Assembly: GCA_020847445.1 (NCBI GenBank)
Contig: JADLBY010000104.1
Span: 1 to 38,012 of the forward strand
Length of the DNA: 38,012 bases
DNA from: Sphingomonadaceae bacterium
GTDB taxonomy: Bacteria > Pseudomonadota > Alphaproteobacteria > Sphingomonadales > Sphingomonadaceae
Direction of reading: 5' to 3'
Shown here: positions 31,522-38,012 of the stretch, one piece after another
How the letters are laid out: each line of letters starts with the position of its first letter
Numbering within the stretch: position 1 is the stretch's first letter
The notes under the pieces: generated by a model
What the model saw: only the letters and a program-made list of their open reading frames with translations
What the model was told of the DNA's origin: nothing
Database searches by the model: none
Translations under genes and position numbers: made by a program

Positions 31522-32823
31522 ATGGCATCGCTGCTAGCTGAACCCCTGACGCTGCCCTGCGGCGCAACCCTGCCCAATCGCATGGCCAAGGCCGCGATGA
31601 CCGAAGGTCTTTCCGATGTTTACGGACGCGCGACCGGCGAACTCGACCGTCTCTATCTGGCGTGGAGCGAGGGCGGCGCGGGCATGTTGCTGTCGGGCAA
31701 TATCCAGATCGACGCCGATCATCTCGAGCGGCCGGGAAACGTCATCATCGACCGCGAACCCGATGCGGATACAAAGCGCGCGCTGTCGCACTGGGCAGCA
31801 GCGGCAACGCGCGGTGGCACTCATTTCTGGGCCCAAATCAGCCATGCCGGTCGCCAGACGCAAAAGGCCGTCAACCCGCATCCCAAGGCACCTTCGGCGG
31901 TCAAGCTGGGCCTGCCGGGCGGCCAGTTCGGCCAACCCGTCGCGCTGACCGAGGACGAGATACTGGCCATCATCGCCCGTTTCGGAACGGCAGCGCGCGT
32001 CTGCCGGGAAACAGGCTTTACCGGCGTGCAGATCCACGCCGCCCACGGCTATCTGTTTTCGCAATTCCTCAGCCCGCGAACCAATATGCGCGATGATCGC
32101 TGGGGCGGCAGTCTGGAAAACCGGGCGCGCGCGTTGCTGTTCACGGTAAATACCGTGCGCACGCTGGTCGGACCCGATTTTCCGGTGTCGGTAAAGCTCA
32201 ACAGCGCCGATTTCCAGAAGGGCGGATTCGGCTTTGAAGACAGTTTGCAGGTCGCCCGATGGTTGCAGGATGCGGGCGTCGACCTGATCGAGATTTCGGG
32301 CGGCACCTATGAACAGCCCAAACTGCTCGGCATCGAAGGGCTGGAGGAACCCGAGGAACAGAATGTCGCCGCCTCGACGCTGCAGCGCGAGGCCTATTTT
32401 GTCGATTTCGCCAAGGCGATGCGCAGCGAAGTCAAGATCCCGCTGATGGTCACCGGCGGTTTCCGCACGCGATCGGCGATGGAGCAGGCGCTCAAGCAGG
32501 GCGCAGCCGACATTATCGGCATCGGTCGTCCGCTCTGCTATTTCCCCGACGGGCCCAAAAGATTGCTGAACGGCATGGAGATGCTGCCGCGCAAGGAAAA
32601 CGACCTCGCGCTTTTGCCGCCTGCGCTGCAATGGCTGACCCGCTGGAAAACCTTTCGCGCGATCGACAGCTTTGCCTGCCAATACTGGTTCTTCAGCCAG
32701 TTATACGCGCTGGGCAGAACCGGACGGCCCGCGACCGACATGAGCGTGTTTCAGGCGTTTCGCGAAGTTGAAAGCACCCACAAGCGCTGGCTGAAGGAAC
32801 GGCGGGCGGCCTTGGGTCGGTGA
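31522..32823 (+). CDS. NADH:flavin oxidoreductase / Old Yellow Enzyme family
   Basis: The product is 433 aa. It is an FMN TIM barrel: LPNRMAKAAMTEGL near the N-terminus, WAQISHAGRQTQ (~98-110), GVQIHAAHGYLFSQFLSP with the substrate-binding His pair, NMRDDRWGGSLENRAR, LIEISGGTYEQP and GIGRPLCYFP. It lacks the Fe-S and FAD domains of 2,4-dienoyl-CoA reductase/TMA dehydrogenase, but has a ~70-residue C-terminal extension (AIDSFACQYWFFSQLYALG). It probably reduces activated C=C bonds with NAD(P)H; the substrate is unknown. Confidence 0.9.
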   Translation: MASLLAEPLTLPCGATLPNRMAKAAMTEGLSDVYGRATGELDRLYLAWSEGGAGMLLSGNIQIDADHLERPGNVIIDREPDADTKRALSHWAAAATRGGTHFWAQISHAGRQTQKAVNPHPKAPSAVKLGLPGGQFGQPVALTEDEILAIIARFGTAARVCRETGFTGVQIHAAHGYLFSQFLSPRTNMRDDRWGGSLENRARALLFTVNTVRTLVGPDFPVSVKLNSADFQKGGFGFEDSLQVARWLQDAGVDLIEISGGTYEQPKLLGIEGLEEPEEQNVAASTLQREAYFVDFAKAMRSEVKIPLMVTGGFRTRSAMEQALKQGAADIIGIGRPLCYFPDGPKRLLNGMEMLPRKENDLALLPPALQWLTRWKTFRAIDSFACQYWFFSQLYALGRTGRPATDMSVFQAFREVESTHKRWLKERRAALGR

Positions 32824-32829
32824 CGCGCT

Positions 32830-32852
32830 CCCCTTCCGCATCGCGGAAGGGG
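32830..32852. other. Hairpin between convergent genes
   Basis: CCCCTTCCGC-ATC-GCGGAAGGGG is a perfect 10-bp stem in the 40-bp gap between the two convergent stops. It lacks a T-run on either strand. It may act as a transcript-end barrier and resembles a single half-unit of the R palindromes. Confidence 0.6.
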
Positions 32853-32863
32853 CATTGGCACCC

Positions 32864-34528
32864 TCATTTACAATTGCTGCCGGCACCGGCGACAAGATCG
32901 ACGCAGCGGCCGTCAATTTCATCCTTGGGCACATCGAGCCCGATCAGGCTGGCGAGCGTCGGCAGGATGTCGGCGGTTTCGATGCCATTGGGCTGTTCAA
33001 AGGGCGCCACGCCTTTCCACCAGAAGAGGATCGGGACACGGCGATCATAGCCCCAGGGCGAGCCATGCGTTGCGACATAGCCGAAGCTGGTGTTCGGAAT
33101 CGGCGTTACATAGCGTTTGAGCGCGACATAGAAATCGCCCGAACGCGATGGATTGAAACTGGCGCGCGCGCGCTGGATCAGGCTCCAATCCTCCGGCGGG
33201 CCCGACGGAGAAGCCGTTGCCGCGATTTCATCCCTGGTAAAGACAACCTCCACCTGCGGATGCTTGCGGTAATATTTGATCGCCGCATCCAGAACCGCGG
33301 CGCGCTGGGCCGCCGGGATTTTGGCCGAAAGATACATATCGCCAAAGGGGGCGTCGCCCATGATCGCGGGCTCAGGCAAATCGAATGCCTTGGCCAGCAC
33401 CGGCCCGACACCCTGCGGCATCAGCTTTATGTCGGCGCGCTCGGCGGCGGGCAGCCCCTGAATCGTGTTGCGTTCCGGCAGGTCATGGCCACCATGATCG
33501 GCGGTCAGCACGACGACATAGGGCACCTTGCTCTTGTCGAGCGCGGCGAACATCCGGCCCAGGGTCGCGTCCAGCGCAACCATTTGCGTGCAAGTCTCTG
33601 CCCCTTCGGTGCCGTAAGTGTGCCCGACATAATCGGTGGCCGACAGGCTGATCGCAAGCACGTCGGTTGCCGGGCCACGACCAAGCTTCTTCTCGCCAAA
33701 GGCGGCCAGCGCCAGATCCATCGTCAGGGCATCAAAATCACCCGACGCGCGGAAGGCGCGGGCATCACCCGGTTTGCGTTGCGGCAATGTGCCGACGGTC
33801 GCATCGCCGCCGATGGCGACCGCCCGCGAATGGCTGGCGCACATGGCGGGCAGTTTGACCCTGGCGGGCTTGTCGATGGCTGCCTTGGCGCGATTGTTGA
33901 TCAGCGTAGCGCCCTTGGGAATGGCGGCCTCGCTGCCTGCATAGCTGCGGAACGCCTTGCCGTCCCACCACATGGTGAGGGTGGTATTATGCCCCCCCAT
34001 CATCACCGCGCCGCGATCCTTGCCCGAAACCGCGACCACCTGCGAGGCAGGATTCACGGCGCGCATCCGATCACCCAGCGTAGGCACCTTGAGCAGGTTC
34101 GGCGAGACGGTGTAATTGGAACTGTTGCTTCCCGCGACCGTGGTGTCTTCGGAGCAATAAACGCCATAGTCGGTCTTGCCATCCTTGCCCGGACGACCAG
34201 CCGACGGATCGAACCAGCTATTGGCGATGATGCCCGTACGGGCGGGACGGCTGCCGGTCAGGATGGTCGAGTGGCCGGGGCAGGTTTCGGTCGCGGCATG
34301 GCCCTGATAGCCGTTCGGAAAGGTGACGCCGTTCGCCAACCGCTTCAGACCGCCGCTGAAATCCTCACGATATTCGTTGAACAGGTCGGTCGAAAACTGG
34401 TCGACCGAAATGGCCACGATCAACTTCGGCTCCGGCGCCCTGGGTGCGCTGTCCTGCGCAGACACGGCGGTTGAAACAAGCGCGGTTGCGCCCAGCAGAA
34501 GTGCAGCAAATCTGTTCATCATTCCCAT
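32864..34528 (-). CDS. Alkaline phosphatase family protein (PafA/SPAP type)
   Basis: The product is 554 aa with a signal peptide (MNRFAALLLGATALVSTAVSA). The alkaline-phosphatase superfamily core is clear: LIVAISVDQFSTDLF (first metal Asp), HAATETCPGHSTILTGSRP with the nucleophile Thr expected near 82, and VLTADHGGHDLPERN with Asp-His metal ligands. The Thr nucleophile and length match the periplasmic PafA-like enzymes, including the Sphingomonas phosphatase SPAP. It hydrolyses phosphomonoesters in the periplasm. It is the last gene of an operon, 12 nt after fadD. Confidence 0.92.
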   Translation of the reverse strand: MGMMNRFAALLLGATALVSTAVSAQDSAPRAPEPKLIVAISVDQFSTDLFNEYREDFSGGLKRLANGVTFPNGYQGHAATETCPGHSTILTGSRPARTGIIANSWFDPSAGRPGKDGKTDYGVYCSEDTTVAGSNSSNYTVSPNLLKVPTLGDRMRAVNPASQVVAVSGKDRGAVMMGGHNTTLTMWWDGKAFRSYAGSEAAIPKGATLINNRAKAAIDKPARVKLPAMCASHSRAVAIGGDATVGTLPQRKPGDARAFRASGDFDALTMDLALAAFGEKKLGRGPATDVLAISLSATDYVGHTYGTEGAETCTQMVALDATLGRMFAALDKSKVPYVVVLTADHGGHDLPERNTIQGLPAAERADIKLMPQGVGPVLAKAFDLPEPAIMGDAPFGDMYLSAKIPAAQRAAVLDAAIKYYRKHPQVEVVFTRDEIAATASPSGPPEDWSLIQRARASFNPSRSGDFYVALKRYVTPIPNTSFGYVATHGSPWGYDRRVPILFWWKGVAPFEQPNGIETADILPTLASLIGLDVPKDEIDGRCVDLVAGAGSNCK

Positions 34529-34540
34529 CCCGAACTAAAG

Positions 34541-36226
34541 TCAAACACCTTCCTCGGCCCGCAAGGCCTTGCGGTCAAGCTTGCCGATCATCGTCTTGGG
34601 CAGGGTATCGCGGACAACGACGCCCAATACCCTTTCATGCTTGCCCAACTGCGGGTTCAGCCAATTGGCCAGTTCCTCACCGGTCACCGCCTGCCCCTCG
34701 CCCAGCGTCACATAGGCCTTGGGGCGCTCGCCCGAATAGGGGTCGGGCACGCCGATCACCAGCGCCTCCTTCACCGCAGGGTGCTGGTAGAGGATGTCCT
34801 CCACCTGGCTTGGAAAAACCTTGAACCCGCCGACCGCGATCATGTCCTTCAAACGATCGACGATGAAGATGAAGCCATCCTCGTCGATCGTTGCAACGTC
34901 GCCGGTGCGCAGCCAGCCGTCGACGAACACCTCGGCGGTCGCCTCCGGCTTGTTCCAGTATCCGGCCATGATCTGCGGCCCTTTGGCCAGCAACTCGCCC
35001 GGCTGACCGGCGGGGGCGGGTTTGCTGGCGTCTTCCTTGTCGGCAAGGCGCACCAGCGTGCCCGGTATCGGCTGGCCGATGCTGCCAAGCTTGCTTGTGC
35101 CCTCATAGGGATTGCACGAAATCACGCCCGAACTTTCAGTCAGGCCATAGCCTTCGATGACCGCCGCATGCGCCACACCCTCGAACCGTGCTTTCAGTTC
35201 CGCAGCCAGCGGCGCGCCACCCGAGATGCAGGCGCGCAGCGAGCTGAAATCGGTATTCGGCAGTTCGGCATTGTCGAGCAGCGCCTGGTACATGGTCGGC
35301 ACGCCGGGCATCGCCGTAACCCTGGTCCGGTTGACCGCCTTCAACGCTGCGGCTGCCTCGAAGCGGGGCAGCATCACAATCTCCCCACCATTGCAAATCG
35401 TGCGATTGAGCACCGTTGCATTGGCAAAGACATGGAAAAAGGGAAGCACGCCCAATATCCGGTCCTCGGCGGGGTTTTCCGGCTGGTTGGCGCGGCTGTG
35501 CGGATCGATCAGATTGATCTGCCGCGCATTGGCGCTGATATTCTGGTGGGTCAGCATGGCGCCCTTGGGCGTACCCGTGGTGCCGCCGGTATATTGAAGC
35601 TGCGCCACATCGCTTTCCGGGTCGCAGGGCACCGGCATGACCGCGCCGTCATTGCCGACGACTTCGGCAAAGAGGGTGATACGCGGGTCTGCCGGGATCG
35701 CCGCGATCTCGGCCTTTTTGAACAGGCGGTAGGCCCATCCTTTCAGCCTGGGCAGCGCCTCTGCCACGCTGCCGACGATCAAATGGCCCAGTTCGGAATT
35801 GTCGAGCACCTTGAGCGCGGTCGGCAGCAGTGCTGCGGCAGAGACCGTCACCAATATCGATGTGCCGCTGTCGGCCACCTGATGCGACAGTTCGTCAACG
35901 GTGTAGAGCGGCGAGAAATTGACGACGGTCGCCCCGGCCAGCATCGCGCCATAATAAGCGATGATATAATGCGGCACATTGGGCAGGAACAACCCGATAT
36001 GGTCGCCCTTGCCGATGCCGCGCAATTGCAGCCCGCGGGCGAATTTGCGCACCGCCACCTCGACATCGGCATAGCTGTATTTGCGGCCCATGAAGTCGGC
36101 GAGCGCCGCCTTGCCCATGCGCTGCGCAGACTGGAAAAACATGTCATGGACAGACAATGGGGGAAAGCTCTGCTCCCACTTTGCCGGGTGCAGATAGTTG
36201 GAAACCCATGGGGTCGTGCCAGTCAT
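34541..36226 (-). CDS. fadD: Long-chain fatty-acid-CoA ligase
   Basis: The product is 561 aa. AMP-binding superfamily signatures: LQYTGGTTGTPKGAML (~210-225), GYGLTESSG (~360), YWNKPEAT, then GWLRTGDVATIDEDGFIFI and the C-terminal DRLKDMIAVGGFKVFP and TMIGKLDRKALR with the catalytic Lys. This pattern and the N-terminus (YLHPAKWEQSFPPLSVHDMF) match FadD. It activates fatty acids for beta-oxidation or lipid synthesis. AGGAGAG precedes ATG 36226. It starts 9 nt after the MBL gene stop and is followed by the phosphatase. Confidence 0.93.
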   Translation of the reverse strand: MTGTTPWVSNYLHPAKWEQSFPPLSVHDMFFQSAQRMGKAALADFMGRKYSYADVEVAVRKFARGLQLRGIGKGDHIGLFLPNVPHYIIAYYGAMLAGATVVNFSPLYTVDELSHQVADSGTSILVTVSAAALLPTALKVLDNSELGHLIVGSVAEALPRLKGWAYRLFKKAEIAAIPADPRITLFAEVVGNDGAVMPVPCDPESDVAQLQYTGGTTGTPKGAMLTHQNISANARQINLIDPHSRANQPENPAEDRILGVLPFFHVFANATVLNRTICNGGEIVMLPRFEAAAALKAVNRTRVTAMPGVPTMYQALLDNAELPNTDFSSLRACISGGAPLAAELKARFEGVAHAAVIEGYGLTESSGVISCNPYEGTSKLGSIGQPIPGTLVRLADKEDASKPAPAGQPGELLAKGPQIMAGYWNKPEATAEVFVDGWLRTGDVATIDEDGFIFIVDRLKDMIAVGGFKVFPSQVEDILYQHPAVKEALVIGVPDPYSGERPKAYVTLGEGQAVTGEELANWLNPQLGKHERVLGVVVRDTLPKTMIGKLDRKALRAEEGV

Positions 36227-36235
36227 AACTCTCCT

Positions 36236-37345
36236 CTACGCGGCGCTATACCAGCCCACGCCGTCGATTGTCTCCACCTTTGCGCGCCCGGTTGCAACCA
36301 GATGCACCAGATGCGCCGCAGACTCGCCGGTGGCGAGGCCGAAAACGCTCTCGTCGATCGGCCGGTCGAACAGCAGGGCAAAGGTATCGACCGCCCGCAG
36401 CGGCTTTTCGCGCAGGGCCAGTTCCAGCTTGTCCAGCCGGTCGTGATGGCCCTCGGCCAGCTTGTCGAGCCGGACATGGACACCGCGGAACGGTGATCCG
36501 TGCGCGGGCAGCACCAGCATGTCGCCCGGCAGCTTGCGGCGGAATTTGGCAATCGAATCGAGCCATTCGCCCAGCGGATCGGCATCGGGCTCGCTGTCCA
36601 TGATCGACACATTGCTGGTGATGCGCGGCAAAATCTGGTCGCCCGCGATGATTGCGCCATTATGATGGTCGATCAGGCAGGTATGTTCAGGCGTATGGCC
36701 GCCGCCGGTCATCGCCTCCCACACACGCCCGCCGATGCGGACATGCTGGCCATCCTCAAGCCGCCGGTGGCCGGTGGGCAGTTGCGATACCGCCCGAGCA
36801 AAGCCGCCAAAGCCGCGCTTGCGCATGCTTTCGATCTGCGCCGCGTCATAGCCCTGGAAACGGCGCCGTTCGAGGATCTCCTTTGGCGGTTCGTCACGCT
36901 GGTCGCTGGTCAGCATCCGCGCCATCAGCCATTCGGTGCGGTTCATCCAGACCTGCACCTTGCAGCGATTGGCGAGCCAGCCCGCACAGCCGACATGGTC
37001 GGGGTGGAAATGGGTCACAAAGATGCGCGTCATCCGCTTGCTCGCCAGCGTGCCTTCGAGCAGCTTTTTCCATTCCTCGATCACCACCGGCATGAACAGC
37101 CCGGTATCGGCAATCGCAAAGCCCTCGCCCGCCTCGTCGCGGTCGCCGAGCAGCCAGATATTGATGTGGTTGAGATTGCCGGGCACCGGCATCCGCGTCC
37201 ACCCCATGTCGGGCGCGAGCGGATAGATTTCGCCATAGCCGGGCACATGTTCACCCAGCGGATAGGTCAGCCCCTTGATCTCGATGGGTTCAAAGCCATG
37301 ATCGGCAAGCGACATGTCATAAGCAGGAAGCGGTTCGGCAGTCAT
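36236..37345 (-). CDS. MBL-fold metallo-hydrolase
   Basis: The product is 369 aa. HFHPDH (112-117) is the metallo-beta-lactamase zinc motif; later ligands are in GGHTPEHT and AGDQIL (GAIIAGDQILPR). The C-terminal ~100 residues (LVLPAHGSPFRGVHVRLDKLAEGH and the winged-helix-like LELALREKPLRAVDTFALLF) fit the glyoxalase II/LACTB2-like subgroup with a BLACT_WH domain. The substrate is unknown. It is the first gene of the operon with fadD, so a thioester hydrolase role in acyl metabolism is plausible but unproven. Confidence 0.88.
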   Translation of the reverse strand: MTAEPLPAYDMSLADHGFEPIEIKGLTYPLGEHVPGYGEIYPLAPDMGWTRMPVPGNLNHINIWLLGDRDEAGEGFAIADTGLFMPVVIEEWKKLLEGTLASKRMTRIFVTHFHPDHVGCAGWLANRCKVQVWMNRTEWLMARMLTSDQRDEPPKEILERRRFQGYDAAQIESMRKRGFGGFARAVSQLPTGHRRLEDGQHVRIGGRVWEAMTGGGHTPEHTCLIDHHNGAIIAGDQILPRITSNVSIMDSEPDADPLGEWLDSIAKFRRKLPGDMLVLPAHGSPFRGVHVRLDKLAEGHHDRLDKLELALREKPLRAVDTFALLFDRPIDESVFGLATGESAAHLVHLVATGRAKVETIDGVGWYSAA

Positions 37346-37584
37346 GACCGCCTGCCTGCCCTATGCGCTGGCCGCACGCAATGGTGACGTTAGGGAAGGT
37401 GGGGAGGTGAAACTGGCCGGGGCATGCCATTGCATGCCTCCCTGCGAACCGGGCGGAAGGACGATGGCGGTCAGGGGTGAAGTAAAGTGTCCCCATATTC
37501 AGGGAATGGCGGGTATGGGAAGGCGGGCCATAGGCTCACGCTTGCCTGATTGGTGAATTTGGTAAACTGGCACCGTAGTTCAAA
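37346..37584. other. Intergenic region without a gene
   Basis: This 239-bp gap separates two minus-strand genes. It contains a small hairpin GGCATGC-CATT-GCATGCC (37421-37438). No convincing ORF, promoter match or RNA gene is seen. Confidence 0.5.
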
Positions 37585-38012
37585 TTACTTTCTCACAAAA
37601 TCGCCATAGCCCAGTTTCTGAGCCAAAGTTGGATTGGTTGTCGGTTTGAAATCTCTGTCCAAACTGTTGTTAGGCAAAACACCAATGGCGTGAAGCCGAT
37701 CTCCTATTCCCACCGTCACCGGCGCATCGGTCACTTGCACGGTGATGGATTTCAGCCGGTAGCCGCGGCCAAAGCTGGCGGCGAGGTCATCAGGATCAAC
37801 CTGCTCCACGCTCGTCGGATCAGCAAGGTCCTTGAAAGTCACCAGCATCGGATAGGCGCTGTCCTCGCAGGTCTCGTCAGGCTTACAGCCAGTCTTGAAA
37901 CGGCGCGGCAAGGCGTTTTCACGACCGCCGCCTGGCACCGCCTCCAACAGGCTTTGCGGATCGTCAAAATCGCCCAATTTCAAGCCACTGGCGATTGCCA
38001 GCCAGTCAAATG
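37585..38012 (-). CDS. Unrecognised protein, 5' end outside window
   Basis: The frame is open from the right edge (reading FDWLAIASGLKLGDFDDPQ) to a stop at 37585, giving about 142 visible residues; a TTG at 37983 is only a possible internal start. Features: two Cys in RFKTGCKPDETCEDSAYP, an extended-strand segment RLKSITVQVTDAPVTVGIGDRL and a charged C-terminus (LGYGDFVRK). I do not recognise a named family, and the upstream domain cannot be seen. It is separated from the MBL operon by 239 bp. Confidence 0.65.
   Translation of the reverse strand, partial: FDWLAIASGLKLGDFDDPQSLLEAVPGGGRENALPRRFKTGCKPDETCEDSAYPMLVTFKDLADPTSVEQVDPDDLAASFGRGYRLKSITVQVTDAPVTVGIGDRLHAIGVLPNNSLDRDFKPTTNPTLAQKLGYGDFVRK

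Noticed and set aside
37475..37500. AAAGTGTCCCCATATTC-like sequence as an insertion-sequence end
   Set aside because: No partner repeat or transposase fragment is visible nearby.

Overview
The window looks like chromosomal DNA of an aerobic, pigmented alphaproteobacterium of the order Sphingomonadales (Sphingopyxis/Sphingorhabdus/Sphingomonas-like). The grounds are a high-GC genome, a crtY-crtI-crtB carotenoid cluster, alphaproteobacterial versions of GlyQ/GlyS, PpdK, QueC/QueE, YchF and PmbA, a Sphingomonas-type Thr alkaline phosphatase, and dense GC-rich palindromic repeats. Genus is not determined.

Layout. 1-1119 (minus): a truncated sterol-desaturase-type hydroxylase translationally coupled to a secreted TonB-C-terminal-domain protein. 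1339-5449 (plus): two tandem YadA-like trimeric autotransporter adhesins closed by a strong terminator. 5511-10274 (plus): carotenoid cluster crtY-crtI, a LOG-type phosphoribohydrolase, a DUF559 cassette and crtB. 10348-12868 (minus): a CysQ/IMPase-like phosphatase, PmbA/TldE and a small membrane protein. 12948-14492 (minus): queE, queC (preQ0 synthesis) and tRNA-Arg(ACG). 14547-22229 (minus): an apparent long operon glyQ, DUF559 cassette, glyS, ppdK, DUF1214 and DUF1254. 22387-24791 (plus): XRE regulator, membrane protein, TraB/GumN protein and a small secreted protein. 24907-27433 (plus): rplY/ctc, pth and ychF. 27486-29590 (plus): a truncated haemoglobin with an in-frame stop, and two probably copper-related envelope proteins. 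29587-30318 (minus): membrane protein. 30399-32823 (plus): lipB, a lipoprotein and an Old-Yellow-Enzyme-type reductase. 32864-37345 (minus): an MBL hydrolase, acyl-CoA ligase and alkaline phosphatase operon. 37585-38012 (minus): 3' end of an unrecognised gene.

The most unusual structure is a set of palindrome-bounded elements. Two DUF559 (Vsr/PD-(D/E)XK-like nuclease fold) genes each lie inside a cassette bounded by inverted repeats of 36 bp (perfect) or 48 bp (identical except in the hairpin loops). Each is inserted exactly between two co-translated genes (LOG|crtB and glyQ|glyS). In both cases the gene overlaps the upstream stop and the downstream start codon, and the cassette's terminal repeat supplies the downstream gene's Shine-Dalgarno sequence. 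Short (about 100 bp) elements with the same hairpin-plus-G-tract end architecture, but no gene, occur three times nearby: twice in frame inside glyS and once between glyS and ppdK. A second repeat family is also in frame inside glyS and recurs between crtI and the LOG gene. I infer, without proof, that DUF559 proteins mobilise or maintain these palindromic units, as RAYT transposases do for REP sequences, and that the elements are shaped to be translationally silent when they land in operons or genes.
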